Below, piece by piece: positions 20,601-35,300 of a stretch of DNA of 64,000 bases. A program made the position numbers and the translations under genes. The notes below the pieces were generated by a model. The model saw only the letters and a list, made by a program, of their open reading frames with translations, had not been told where the DNA came from and searched no databases. Origin of the DNA: Triops longicaudatus (Eukaryota; Arthropoda; Branchiopoda; Notostraca; Triopsidae); contig JAGQDJ010000104.1 of NCBI GenBank assembly GCA_022885665.1, positions 1-64,000 of the forward strand, written 5' to 3'. Each line of letters starts with the position of its first letter. The stretch's first letter is position 1.

Positions 20601-23272
20601 TTTTTTTTTCCTGCTTCGTCTTATCTCGCAGGAAGAAGAATCCCGAGCAGCGAAAGTGGCCTTACAAGACCAACTCCCAAAAGACAACTACTGTGGCCTA
20701 TTGATCTTGTCTTGCTCCTCTAAGCATCCTTCTCGTCCCGCTTCTTCTTTGCATTCTTGAAGTATCCAGCGTTTGTTTTGCTCTGGAGTTGTGACAGATT
20801 CCGCCTGATGATCCCATAGTGTGGGAAAAAAGTAATTGACTAAAAAGCTTTCAGGGCTTTCGAGTATAAATGTTTATATTTTCCTTCAACAACAGCTTTT
20901 TCTAAGAAACTAGTCTCAGAGTAATAAGCTTTTACTCTGTTTGTAGATTCCACAAAGCAGATATTTTGTAGAAGTCCAGATTATTATCACAAATAGGCAG
21001 GATTTGCCACACAGCCAGATTCTTGTTTCAGTTCCCGCCGGCTGTTTCATGTAAATAACCCGGGTATCTACTAAAGATGCGTTGGGAACCCGTGAGCTTG
21101 GAAGTGGAAATGTAATAATTGCCAGTTTCGGGGACGCAGATGTGAAGAGGAAGAAGAGAGAAAGACACCGGTGCAGCACATGTAAACTGCTAAAATACAC
21201 AAGAATATTAGCAATCCTTTCTATGTTTTGGCTACCGGCGTATTGATCATGACATTGGGGAAACTATTGATCTAGAATTGACGCGCGTGCAGCACAGCAG
21301 CAACGCGAAAGGTTTTCTCCCCCGGTTCGGTCGTGTGCTGTTTGGGCCAAGGTAGTACAGCGCTTCGGTGGTGTGCCGGAGTTTAGTAGGGTGGAAAAGT
21401 AAGAGAAAGTTATGTTTCTCAATAAATCTGCTGCGTGCTGGACAGATCATGGAGGCCTTTTTGGATACTATCAAGATGGATGCTTGGGAATTCGTCGCGC
21501 TCCCGCACCAGCACACAGCTAGTTTAGCTCTAGGGTTGTTCCGTACGGCACACCAACCTATATGGCTACACTTGAGATGTGTCTTTTATACCCTCTAACC
21601 CTTCAAGTCCCGCTTTCTTAACTTTAACCCACCCCGACCTCAATACATTATGCATGGCAGCACACTGGTAAACAGCCCACGGCATGCCAGAGTAATTACT
21701 GCAACAATTTTGGATCGGAAACTCAATTCTCACCACCAAAGTTGTCCAGACGACTTTTATGGGTCTCAAAAGAAGACTAACAGGTCTAACAAAACCGGGG
21801 CGACGTAATCTGCATACGCAAACATTGAAAGAAGAACGAGAAGGACCAAAAACGAAAACAGGATACGTTCATTTTGGCACCACGGTGCTTTACGTAGAAA
21901 AAAAGCTGTTTGGCTTTCAATCGTGGCCACTCAGAATTTTCAAGAAACCATACACTATTTTCAAACCTACCGGAAATTGTGACTATGCTGTAGTTGTAGG
22001 CGTCTAACAGGAGAGTAATAATGTCGTACACAAAACGGGAAGAGTTTCAAGTGAAGCACTAGAGATACTAACAATTGAGTTTGGTACCGCAAAAAAAATG
22101 CTGACATATTCGCGTCCAACCTGGATTCCGAAAGTTAAGAGAAAGCTAGCGTTACATTATTGCATAGTGCTTTCGGGTGACCGCTTAGGAAGCGAAGCCG
22201 GTGTTCACACTGTGAATGCATCGTAAATATAGACGGTGTTCTGTGAACCTGACAGAATCTCTTCTTTACTTGACAGTTGCGCTACTCCTGACTAGCCCAG
22301 GTTCCGGGAACGTTACTTACTGTACGTAACTTCAGGTCCAATATACACAGAAAATTAAGGGCTTAGGATCCCCTAAGCTCGGAACCTTTCATTAAAGAAT
22401 CGGATCGCAGTCAAGTTGTGTGCCCGTTCGCGTGGCGTCTGCGCCTTTTGCGTGTGGCGTGAGCAGAGTCGCGTATCGATATGGAGCCTAAGCGACCGAG
22501 AAGACGACGTCGACGTTGCACTCGCTCCACTGGGGTGTGATTCTACGACCTTTTCTCGAGTATTTCTCAGCTTAGGAAAGGGCCCGGGGATTCGCTTACT
22601 CTGCATGCACTGTTTCAGACGCCTTGCAGTAGCAGCTCTGCAATGCAGCCCTTTTCTTTTTCGCTAATCACAACTTAGTCTGAAGTAGCCACAAATCCTA
22701 GCACCTGCCCTTTCCTGCAGAGTATCTATTAGCCGGTCTTAGTTACAGTGCAGTGATCAACAAATTCATAAGGCCACCTTGGACTTGGAAAAGTTTGATT
22801 GTGTGCTGGAGCAACTGCTGTGGTTCTCCCCCTTGAAATTAAACGTAGTGCTGGGAGTTCTCCTACTACAGAAGCCATGAAAGGTGTAACGTAATGTACT
22901 TCTGGAGCTGTCTGATCCAATTTGTTGTTTTCCAAACTGTGTGCACAGGAAAATAGCATGCAAATCATTGATAAGCCAACCACCCAAATCCCACGGCAGA
23001 AACCTTTAGAAGTTAGAACTGACGGGAAACTTGCCAGATCTTTATTGCAAATTACTTAAAGTGCACTATTCGTGACTCTCCCATAGCAACACCGATGTGA
23101 AAGTGACCAAACTCCCCACTAGACAAGTAGTGAAATACGGACTAGCGAATGCCAACCAGTAAGAAAAGAAGTTCACGACAAATAACCTCGTTGGCAACAT
23201 CCAAGAATTGTTCAGCGTAACGTGATTCGAGTGTTCTACGAATCAGGGGCATTGTCGAATATTTCTACAGAA
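17700..23272. other. Intergenic stretch upstream of the GABA receptor, no gene recognised
   Basis: I see no family motifs or splice-consistent exons on either strand. A more GC-rich patch at about 22400-22640, rich in CG dinucleotides, stands out from the AT-rich surroundings. It lies 0.6-0.9 kb before the first RDL coding exon, where a promoter or 5' UTR exon could be. It holds a tiny open frame (ATG at 22482) with an Arg run. That role is a guess. Confidence 0.3.
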
Positions 23273-23373
23273 ATGGCTTCCCACGTTTGGACTTTAGCTA
23301 CCTGGGTCGTACTGTTGGTGCTCGGCATAGGTATCGGCAGATGCCCCGTACAGGTCGCCATGGCCTCATCCAG
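23273..23373 (+). CDS. Rdl: RDL exon 1: signal peptide
   Basis: ATG at 23273 opens [20 protein letters not shown], a typical hydrophobic signal peptide, then [13 protein letters not shown], ending after two bases of a codon at donor CCAG|GTAGCC. Joined to exon 2 at 34394 (TTTTTTGCAG|CGGTGG) the split codon is AGC, and the protein reads ...[18 protein letters not shown]. This resembles the Gly/Ser-rich linker before NISAILDS in insect RDL. The phase match and the linker support the join across an 11-kb intron. The GTAGCC donor is weak, so an extra exon in between cannot be excluded. Confidence 0.7.
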
Positions 23374-26300
23374 GTAGCCTTTTTTGTACACTTGGCAGTC
23401 TTTTTGTCACTTGTTCGGAATTAAAAAAAAAAACAAAGAAAAAAGTGGAGCGGAGTGGGGAACGACTGCGAAGGGTCATTGTCATAAAATACGCGTGGAA
23501 CGAAACAGGAACCCGGCACGCTGACAGCGAAGGGCAATGGAAGTTGTTTCCTTCGTTGCTTTTCGCTGTAATTGGTATCAATGAGACAGCCAAGGCTATT
23601 TTAGAGAAATTGATTTACACTAAAGGATCGGCGACAGAGCCAAGTATCGTGCTAACTCAAGTTCACAACAAAGCCAGTTGAAAGCCTAAGCCTCTTTTTT
23701 GTGTTAAGAAGACTAAACGTGAAAGACTTCTCACAAAACCTTACCCCTTAGACGTTGATGTGCTCTTCGCATTCAGTTTATTTAGTGTTATACTTTCCTT
23801 CAGAAACGCATATCACAAGTTTTGAACAAACATGTCCAATATCTAAAGAATTTGTCTCGATTTTTCTGCGTGCCAGTTACAAGACAACGGTTATGGGGAA
23901 AAACGGGGTATTAGAAACGAGCTGAAAGGAACTGATAAGATTGATGATGACCGAGGTGTTGCTTTGACGAGGGATGTCGCATGCTGAACAAAGATTACGT
24001 ATAATAAGCCTTCAGCAATAATCAATAATAGTGCAGGTCACACCAGCTAGCCCGCTGAAAATTTGTTGCAAAATATGGATTACTATAAGACTTTTTTTTT
24101 AACAAAAAGAGTAACTCCGTCCACGAATACCTTAGAATTTCTTTGGTTTAGTTTTCAGCTTGCAGTGGGAAACACATGGTAGACTAGTAAAATATAGGTG
24201 GCAATATCGCAGTAGAGCATTCACTTAACTTTTGTTTATTCACAGCATCTTTTCCAAGAACGTGTGTCCAAGTGCGCTTTACTTTAAACAAATAACAGAA
24301 ACCTGCACAGGCTTTTGCTTGAAAAATATGAATACTGCACCACTAGCTAGCCTTAAAACTTCATCCATCATCTGGGTCCGGAAGAAAAATCATTTAGGGT
24401 GCCTCGCGAGTCTGTACTTTACTTCAAATATTCGTGAAGGTGTCGTATTTCTTTACAGGAGAAGTTGTGAATCTTAGTCCGAGCATTAATTTCGTATTCT
24501 TCGCCGAGAACGCGGAGAATATAGAAGATTGTTGATTACATTGATATGGCTTGAGAAACGCTCAACAATTTCCGGTTCCTTTAAGGCAGAAGTTCCCATT
24601 CCCAAACCGGGAAATGGAGCTCGAGTGAGATGCTCGTCAAAGCACCCAAGTGGCAAAACTTAATTTCCTCCAATCTAAAAGAAACGCTCCCAAACAAGGC
24701 TCCCTTGATACAAAGCTTTCTTGGCCTTCTATATTACTGTCTTCTTTTACCTTCCTTGCGTCTGGGTGTACGTCACCATCGCCATATGTGCTCATAAATC
24801 CCCAACCAACCAAGCTACGGCCTTATGATCAGCGAACGATATGCTTCTGCTTTTCGACCACTTACATAAAGTGGCTCCCTATCCTTCAACTAGATCGCTG
24901 TTTTCACAAACACTATACATGCTACGATAACTCGACATTTAAGACCATCTTCCTTAAAGGTCTGACAACTTATTCCAGAAAACGGGCTCTATAGATTTGT
25001 AAATGTAGAATTACGCTACTTCCAAATACGATAGCTTTTAAATAGTACTATGCGCAGAGTTATTAATGCTTTTTATAATAAGACAACAATAATAGAGCAA
25101 TGCTTCATTCAATTCTGTACTCGAGTGGTGTTCTGTGCAGAACACAACGCTAAGTAATTACATTTTAAATAGAAAAACTATTCTCCTGCAGTCGAGCTGA
25201 ACGCCAAATTTTTAGTAATAACCTTTGGTTTCATGACGGTCGTTACCTTGGGGGAGCTGATTATAAATTCATATCATTAACCCTTACGTGGTGTTATGGA
25301 AATTGTTTTGGCTTGTCAATACGGGTGGAGCAGTCGTATCATAGCGCGTATTTCTGCCTAAAAAGGCAACAGCGAGGAGCCAAAGCTTCCCCTCTTTCGT
25401 TTTACAAATGTCACTAGCACCCGAGTTATTGCTGAGTCCAAAAGTAAAACGGGGGAGTTATACCAGTAGAATTATGTTCCAATCCTTACATCTGTTTCCT
25501 GGAATTTTAGCTTCTCTATTGCTCATTATCTAACGGTTATGCGATTGCTGCATATCTCACGTTTCGCTTGCAACTGCAAACAGGATTCCCAATAGTGCTT
25601 TTCACATGTTTCTACAGGGTTAAGCTTACACACCATGGGTTACAAGACAACTCATTGGTAATTGGAGGTGACTGTGCAACAGAGCTTATGTTTTGTAATA
25701 ATATCCTCACACGGTACGTCCGCAGCCTATATTAAATACGCCTATAATTGTCACACGCAAAGTGGGTATCGCGTGTCAGTCATGCCATTTGTATGTATTA
25801 CTTCGACGACTTCCCTACTGCCTATAACTTTGGTCATGCCGTAAGATACATCTGGATTATTATTTTCTTCTTTTCTTGACGCAAAAGTACTTTTACTGTA
25901 TGATTTCTTCTTATCTATCCTCAATTATGGGACGCTTCTTTGGCTAAACAAATGGAAATAAAAGTTGATCTGAAAGAAGCACATGAAACACCATAAATAA
26001 AAATATATAATTCCATTACATTTGAGCTAAATTAAAAGTATAAGCAAGTATTGACTACGGACATTTAATACTTTTATTTGCTTAAATTGGAAGTAATTTT
26101 CTGAAGAATTCCTGCTTTGTCTTGTGGAATACTCTTCATTTAAGTTCCCCTAGAATGGGGAAGGAAGGGCCTATTTTTGTCGAATCTTGTCGCATTTACG
26201 GCTTAAAGACGCGGCCGGTTTAAGAAAAGTATACAGGAGGCCTTTAACTATACTTCGAATTGGCTCGCTACATGTATGTTAGTGTAATCGGCCCTGAAAT

Positions 26301-29300
26301 GACTTCAAATAGCTAATATGTAGAGTTGCGGAATTATGTTCCGTCTCTCCGTGAGGGAAACAAGAACCACACGCGATTGCTTGTGGGTCCATTCAACAAA
26401 CAGCGTGACTGGCTTGGAAAGCAGTTACACAAAATTCTTGTGCATTGTCGGGTGCTTAAAAGTTGATAGACGCATAGTCATTGTTGATTTAAAACTTCTC
26501 CAGAGGAAAGTAAACCATGGTAGTCTGTGCAACGAGAAAGTAACTAATACTGTGGATCACTACTTGTTTCACATCTCGCTTTTAATTTCCAGTATACTGC
26601 AACTCGTTCTGCAAATCTCCACGTGTCTTTTAATGTGAACTTTCCATGTTCGTTGACCGCATGATTCTCTGCAATACGGTGTGCTTAGCAATTCTCTTTC
26701 ATATGCTAAGGAAAGTCGTGGAGCTTTCAATGATAGACCGTGACATTTTGGCACCTAAAATATAGTCGCTATAATTAGCTTAGGGTGTTCAATGAGCAAA
26801 CAAAATCTCTAGTGCATAAGATTAAAAAAAATAGACAAAGACTTGGCATCAGAAGGGGAAAAAGCTATTCTCTCCACAACAGTATACGTAATTCGATGAA
26901 AAGTAGTCTATTAAGGATATCTCATTTTTGTTCGGGTAACTATGTTTCTGACTCTGAGCTGAACACGTCAATAATTGACTTATTAAAAATAATTGCCTAT
27001 TTCTTGCCAGTAAAAATGAGACGTGTTATTAGTTAGAAATCTGTAAGATGTTTGCCTCAACAACCTGTACTCGACACGTATTGATTCTCATAAAAACTTC
27101 CCGTTTTGAAATACTTTCACAAAAAAAGCAGTTTTTTGTTTGACAGTGCGTCTTAGACTCCACAGAGACTGTACGTAGAAGCAGCTCAATGTAGGCAAAA
27201 AGAAATTTATAATACCAAATCACGTAAAGAACTTCAATTTTGTGGGGAAAGAAAGTCCGTTGCTTCATGGCTTAACGATTATTTTGCGGAAGCTTTGGCA
27301 TTACGCTACGGCAACGTTTATTTAGTAATTTCCTTTTCCTTTGATTTAATCACATTGTGTGCCCTCTATATTGCAATTATTGGGATATATAGTTTAGTTT
27401 CTCACTATAAAATTTTAATTTGTAATAAGTTACTTAATGACGCAGATATTTTTTTCGCTAACTAAAAAACAATATCTTCCCAAATTATACATAACAACTT
27501 CGCAGTTTTCCGACAGTGTCGTATTTCTTACTTGATGCTATAAATGAAAATTGCCTCCCCCTCAAAAATGTTTTAAAAAGCGCTGAACTATAATTGTGAA
27601 ATCATTAACGTAAATTCCCACGTTAGTTCGTTCACGGACGTAAAAATGTAAAAAGTGGGGTTAAATTTAGAATTACGTGCATAAAAGAGTAAAAAAACAA
27701 GCTTTGAAGGAACTACTTTCCACATTTTCCTTACTGGAATTTATTGTGTCAGCAAACGTAACGAGGATAAATGTTCGATTTTCCAACCAACTCTTTTGTC
27801 TTGGACTATCCTTGGAAATGTGTTAACTTGAAAGTCACATCAATAAGATAAATTAAGTGCTTTACGAGCTGGCAGAAAAGGCACGAAAGAAAGCGCAGCT
27901 AGACCAGAAAAGCTTGTGAGAAAGTCACCTGCCTCATGGACTCGTGCAACGTGCCTCACCCAGCATAGCAAGATAGGCTATTAGTTCACGTAAGCTACGT
28001 GTCACGACAGCCGCTATGGAATAATTCTTCAAAGTATATTATACCTGTAAATAGACAACTTCGCGAAACGGAGATATTAAAAATGTAGTGCTACAATGCT
28101 GTTCTAAGCATGTTGGTTACCAACGGCTTGAGTTGAGCACTTTTTCTGTCAAAACCACTTTACCGTAAGGCTTTGCAAGCAGGTTTTTACCACGGCAGAA
28201 TATCCGTGGTAAATGCGTCCATCCTGGCCCCAAGACAGAACGCGCAGGCCCATTGGGCGTTGAATAGATATTCGTATGAATCCATACAATTAGCTTTGGA
28301 AGTTACAAGTTAGGTATTCTTAGGCTGCTGAGTTTCAATAGAACATTTTCCGCTCGTTGCTTTCCGGTCTATTCATCAACAAGCGAGGCAGGGTGCCATT
28401 AGTTTAACAATCTTGACATTAACGACTATTGTGCGGCCTGAGATTGGGTCGAAGTCGCGCAAATGACTTCCCTGATTGAATGTTCCAACTTCTTAACTCT
28501 TAGCTTCACATTCATTTGATCCTCTTCCTCGGTGCTGCATGTGTAATGAGCGAGCTGGCAAAATTCGCCAGAAAGTCGGAAGCTTCTGCAAGTCTGTTAG
28601 TCAGTAGTGATGATTACCAAAAAAAAAATATTTATTTACTTTAGCAGATTTTGAACAGTTTTTCCCCTTCGCTTCCATGGAATAGCAGTGGCAGCTAAGG
28701 AACAGATCAACTAAAATGACCGCTTTGTGAACCGTCAAAGTAAAACGCTGACGGTGGTTGATTGCTAAAGGCCAGCAGTTTCGCGTAACGCACAAGTAAT
28801 GGATTACCACAAGACAAACCATAAACCAGACGTGAGGGAAAATCTACGGTACGGAAGCTCACGGTACAGTGATCGGATCTTTCACAGACTGATTAACAAA
28901 GCTAAATGTATCCAACCAGGTAGAAACTTCTTTATGCACACGACGTGAAGCAAATGTGTGCTCAATGCTTTCAAATAATCGTAAAGCTCACCGTAATGAA
29001 CCAAAATTCCTCAGTCGTTGGGCTATTCGGGTTAAAATCTAAACGACTCTGTAAATTGTAACTGTCATCCCAACTATAGTCAGCTGTATTCAAATATTCT
29101 CGACAACTGTCGTCACGTAATATTGTATCGATATAATACTACAGCATCGAGCCGCTAAGAAACGTTGGTACAGGTTTCTGTGGGAATAAATAACACAGTA
29201 TAATCACGCTATAACGAACCTTAATTACAGTGAGATATTTTATTTCACAAGAAGTCACTAGGTTCGAAGGTTTATAAGCGTAACGTGAAAGCGTCCGATA

Positions 29301-32300
29301 TGCTAAAATTTGGATACGACGAACAACTTGGCCGTTCTGTAAGAGTTAGCTGTAGCGTGATTTTGCTGTACGTAAGCTATAGCTTTTTTTTAGTTCGAAC
29401 AAAAAAAATACATTTTTAAACATACGATCATGAAGGCTATCTTTTCCATATCCTTGTACATTTATAAGTTGGGAAGTAAGCAGTGTTTGGGGGTGGAGAG
29501 AAGAGGACGATGGTGACCAGCAGCGTTATTGAAGTTTAGGCAGACTGTGGCTTTCTTCATGTCGGCTTATCCATGTTTCCTACTTTTTTTTTGTAATTCA
29601 ATCGAGTCGGTAAGCACTCCAGGTAATGTAATACAAACATAACTTCAAAAGGCGTGATTACAAACGCTGCGTTCACACCACCGTTTTAGTTTACTTGGAG
29701 CAGGTAACAGCCTGTTATTGGGTCGCAGTATAGTCGGTTTGGCAATAAAAATACAAATGACAAAGAACGCTAATAATGTCGAGTACGTTTTCTTATTTAT
29801 CAAGGTAATTAACAGTAAAGCAACTCTACTGGAACGTTGGTTTTGGGTATACTTCGGAGTTTAAATTGTAGGTCAGAGTTCCTCATTTCGTGGACAATAG
29901 AGCAATACGTTACTTCTTTTACACGTTGACTAAGGCGTGAGCTTAGCTCGTCGCTTCCAAAACACATTACTGTGCGAAAGAAATGCAGCGAAAAGAGTAA
30001 TTCACAGATTGTTGTCTCAAAACAGCCATTTATCATCGGAAGTACGAGTCAACTTTTACCATAGGAACAGTTTTTCTTATGCAACTTAGTGTGTAAGCAA
30101 TTTTTTTGTCAAAAAAATACGTTAGATTATTTTAATGATCTCAGAGAAAAAAAAAAGAAAATTACGCTAAGTGTTCCAGGCTGAGATTTATTTTGGATAT
30201 CGAGTCCGTTAATCGGGTAATTCATCCGTTATAATTTTTATGGCCTTTGCCTACTGTATTGTTGAGCCTCCCTGCACTCCTCTTTTATGTCTTTAGCTAT
30301 GAGGCATTCAGTTACTTTTATAAATTTACGCTGTAATCCGACTATTTATTGTAACAAAATTACGATGGTTTTAAACTTCCTTTATTGGAGCCGATTGAAC
30401 CTACCCATTTTCTTTTTTCATTAATAAATTTCCAAGTCCATGCGCAAACACGGTGCTTTGAATTATCACGTCGGCCAAGTTTCTTAGTGCTGTCTGGTCT
30501 GTCTTTCGAAAAGGAAATCCTAGGAATTGAATACACAAAAAGAGGCCCATTGGATAAGCCATAACATTTATTGCACAGGAAGTTGCCGTATAGAGATTCT
30601 CGAAAAAATCATATGCACGTAGGAGCATATACGCTTGCCAGGTTTCTATATTTATGCCACTTCGTCAACGACAGTATTCCACACCAAGGGGAAATGAGAG
30701 AAAGCGGCAACAAGGACTCGGCAACAACTGCAAAAGAGACACATTTGCATACGGGCGATGTTAATGACTACATGTATCGTAAGAAACTTGTATGCACACC
30801 AACCCCACTTCATCCCCTAGTCGGACTCGATATCCTTCTCCCGGTCCCCGTGTTTTACGACTGCCACTAGCAGCCGTAAAATTTGCCCATAGGACTGCCG
30901 AGGAAAGAGCACGGCTGCTACTTTGCGTCCTAACTACAAAAGCAAACCTTCCCTTTTTTCTGGAAGACTGCTTTAGCTTCCTATCGGCTACTAGGACAAA
31001 CGCACATGACCTATTTTGTCTTAGCTTTTGGGTCTTCGCTTAAGCTGAACCGACACACCAGTATGGGGTCTTCGGAGGTCGAAGCGCCCCTGCGACATGT
31101 CTGAGTAAAATGGGAGCACGTGAGGTTGAAGAATTTGCTCCATTCTTTTCAGGTTTCGCGGAAGGTTGAACGCCACAACTTACAAATGGGACCACCCTTT
31201 CTGTGACACGATTGTCGACTTTAGGAGGTCACACTTTACATCGACACGGATTCCGCTTTTAAAAGCAAAGTTTCTCCATTTCTAGTTAAGTACTCAACAC
31301 CTATGCATGACCGGTTGCTGTGGAGTTGGCAGCGGATTACGTCGCATAGAGAATTTCGTTGCCAGGATGGTAGTCTCACTTGTGTTGTTTGCTAGTTCTC
31401 TAAGAAGCGTATTTGCGTGCTTTATATGGAAATTCTGTGCAAGGAAACCAGCGGCATCCAGACGTCAACCCAAGGAGTACGAGTTCCTCGATCGATCCTG
31501 CTGCCACTATGCTATACTATGCTGGGCGCGGGCTGAAAGAGAGATCAGGACAAGCAAGGCTTGACCGTCTAGCACAGAGACTGTAGAATAGTAGACGGCT
31601 ATGCTGGGAAAATCGTGTTTATCCCTAACTTAAGGAACGTTGTACAGACAAGCGTTAGGCCAACAAGTGATTGATGAAATATTACGTTCCTTTACCGTAT
31701 CTGACAATACTGGCAAAAATTTTTTTGCTGTTCTTCTGAATTACCACACCAGAAGAACAGCTGATGATGCTCAACGAAATCCTCTGTTCCGTTTCCCCAC
31801 TGGGGACTCAACAAGCTACATTTCCAAAGAAACAACCTTAAGAACGATCTGTGAAAATAACGAGCACGAAGCAAACTTTGCTTAAGCATACAACGAGATG
31901 AAAAAGAACGTCACTCTTTGAGTTTGCTATTTAAAGAACCTATCTTTTCTACATTAGGCAACTGTCTCTCTAATTTTCTGTCCAGGGATAAAATCTTCTG
32001 ATGAACCCAAAACATGAAAGACGATTTGTAACATGGTAATTTCAGTTATACAGTATAGTGTTGAAAAGGACCTGCTTGTATGTGAGAGCTGTTTGTGTGG
32101 AGAGTTTCGCTACGCCCCTGCTTGGGTATTGAGAATTTGATGGTAACCAGGTGTAAAGAACCAGGTGTAAGAGACTTAGGGACACGTTTCTAGAAGGAAA
32201 CGCTTGTACAGCATGTAACTGCCAAGAATGAACACGTTTGTGTATTAATCGGATATTTAGAGACCGAACTGTTCACTTTAGTGTGTCAGAAGAAAAGAAC

Positions 32301-35300
32301 CCAATAGGCGTAAATGAACAAGTGTAGAATTCGCTGTTGAAATTTTTTTTACCGCTCAGTTGGCGAAGTCAGTGTAGTGCTGTAGCCTGACTATCAGTTT
32401 GTTGATTTTGAGGCGAATGACGAAACAAATCGCAATACTTAACCGTCTTCTAGATTTTATGGCACATTGTTTCCGATTTACTAAGAGCTTCTGCTACGAC
32501 TTTTTCTTGACTAAACAAAATTCAGCGTAAGCTTTTTGAATAAGGTATAGCAGTGTATGATAAGGGATACGGATGCTTGAAAAGCGCACGCTTTTTCATT
32601 CAATGATAGAAACGATCTTCACCACCATGCCTCAGTCCTTCAAGCTGCCTCTCAAAAGTGCACGGGCATTACTGCATTATGTGTGATTTTCTTTACGAAG
32701 TATTTTTGCATATGTCGGAGTTAAGTATTCTGTCTGGTTCCATTTTATGTTCAACTGACTAAGACAGCAGCTAATTCTTCGTAAATACTAACCAACGAAA
32801 TTCACTTTCTACTTTATTTGTCAAGGGAGAATAAACTCGTGTGCTAGTCCAAAACAAAAAGCAGACTACTGTTGTAAATTGACACATTAACAATTCTAAG
32901 ACACGTAATTTTCTTTACGTATATTAAACATCAATAAAAGTACAACGCTGAAGCGAAGAGTCAAAGAGCGAGCTGCTAGAAAAATTGTTTAATAGCAACT
33001 AGTAAATTAATGCAATCACTTTGTATTTTATATATTGCATTCAAGAGAACAATTTCCGAAAAGCTTAAAGAAAATGGAGAAAGAAAGGATTAATTTTCCA
33101 TCACCTCTAAATGTGAAAGGCGCTGACTTGGGTTCAGTGGAGCTTCTCTTACCCTAGCAATGGATGAAAAAGTGAGGAGTGTGGGGAGAATGGGGCAAAC
33201 GTTCTTCAGGAAACTCGGGCTACGTGCACTGTACGATGCACAATCAGTCTTTTCCTTAACAAGGATTTACGCTTGGTTCGTGTTATTTCTTTGCTGAGGT
33301 CTTACAAACCCGGATTCCTATCTTCCAGAGAACACAATCCTTTCTCTCTCTCCTATTTCACTGAGACTATTAAGGGTTACTAAAGAACATTGCAGTATCA
33401 GAGGTAGATGACACGCAAGCTCCATTTTCTCTGTGAAGGCGCCTTCGTCTCCGAACCTTAGCTTGAACCACGTGACGCTCAGTGCTATAATTTTCATTCG
33501 AAATGTCGTAGATTTTTCACCATAGAACCTAAGTTTGGGAGACCTAGTGTGTATCTGAGGTTATGATACGTCCGAAAACATATTACAGTTTGATTGAGAA
33601 TTTACAGTCTTCAGAATATGAACAAAATGCTGTTAAAAATATGTTATGAAATGTTATGAAATATGCTATGTTAGTGTAGCATATGTTAAAAAATACATAT
33701 CTGTATGAAAGGTACGGCACAAAAAGTTACCAATGTATAGGTGCTTATGTTGGCGATTCGTCGTGTAAGAAAAATAAGCTAAAACTCAAGTTACATGAGG
33801 TAAAATTAAGCGATTTAGCCTAAACTTCAGGATGTCAATAAAAAAGGTTCTAATTTGATTCATGTCATATCCCGGAAATTCATCCGAGGCACAAAAGACG
33901 ATAATAGCGGGAACAAAAGATCTTCATGCAAAAAATATTTCCCGGAGAGTTATTTTGCATGTCCTTTATAGAGCGACTCCAATTAATAGTTCGGCTAAAA
34001 TCTTATATTCATAAATAAAGGACGTCGAGCAATAATTAAAGGAATTGTTACAAGGCGTTGCAACATTTCTTCTTCCAAGGATCAAGGGCTTTCCTTTTGT
34101 CTACGTTCTGGTTTATTCATGCTGCAGGCGTACACTTTGTTCAATATACCTGAGCATATAATCGGATTTTACTACCAAGCGGAGCATTATGCAGCCAAAG
34201 CTGGAGGAACCTTTTATTTGAAATGGAGCTTGCTGGGTGGCGTCTGCCGCCGTGGCTTACGAAACGTTTTAAACAAACGCCATTTGGGTCAATAAAAATG
34301 GCTGTCGTAAAGGCATGCATGCACGTGATGCTATAATGTATAGCTTTTGTCGACTAACACAAATGTTTGCTTCTGTTTCTCGCTTTTTTGCAGCGGTGGA
34401 AGCACGGGATCGTACAACATTTCTGCTATCCTCGATTCCTTACAGCGTGGTTATGACAAGCGAGTGCGGCCCAATTACGGAGGTAACCCATTTCTGGAGC
34501 CGTCTCCTTCGCTTTTTTCCTTTACGCTTCTTACTCAGAATGTGGACCGTCATTTCCTCCAGCTATTACTGGAGTTGTCCGCTTCCCTTTTTTCTGGCCC
34601 CTCTTCGCTTTTGCGATCATTGTGTACGCACTCTTTGCCACTAGAAATGCTCTATGCCTTTCCACGAACTGAAGTGCGCCAACTTTTACATTGCCGATCA
34701 TGTGTGGCTGGGATGGCGACGAATTCCCTTGCGCGAGTCTCCGGAGACTTTAACAGCTATAAGCTACAAAACCTCTTTCCTCACCGTTTTTCACATAAAA
34801 GGTCGTCAATAGTAAGATGTTCACGGTCTGTAGCGGCACAGTAGTGCACACAGCATTTTGCCTCCGTGGCATCAAGTCCTGCATTCATAATATAAACTCC
34901 CCTTGCCGGATCGATGTACCTTGCGAATGCTTTCAAAGGAGAAATAAAGAATGAGAACCCAGGTGCTCTGCAGCAATCTACATTTTGCCCTTCGTCGACT
35001 GTGACTAGTACAGGATCGCAGCACAAAGCCAAGAACTCTTGAATGACGACATCCATTACAGTAAAATGAAGCCTATTTTTACGACCAAAAATGGCACTTA
35101 TTGATCATACCGAGTAGCAAATTCTTGTTACTGTAAAACGGAATCCGCTTAAGTACATACCCTGGAAAGCGCACAATCCGCTTACCTGCATCGAAGCTTA
35201 GGTTCCTATTTCCATAGTGGGCCTAGTGACTCAAGAAGCAGGTCTTATGTAACGCATCATCCGCGTAGTCACACTTTTCTACACGTTCATAAAATCAGTG

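Noticed and set aside
22482..22541. Small frame MEPKRPRRRRRRC... in the GC-rich patch
   Set aside because: Only 19 codons with a biased Arg run; could be a uORF in an RDL 5' UTR but there is no evidence of transcription.
34347..34844. 165-codon open frame over RDL exon 2
   Set aside because: Only 34394-34482 is coding (NISAILD...NYGG); the rest is read-through into intron 2 after a good GGAG|GTAACC donor.
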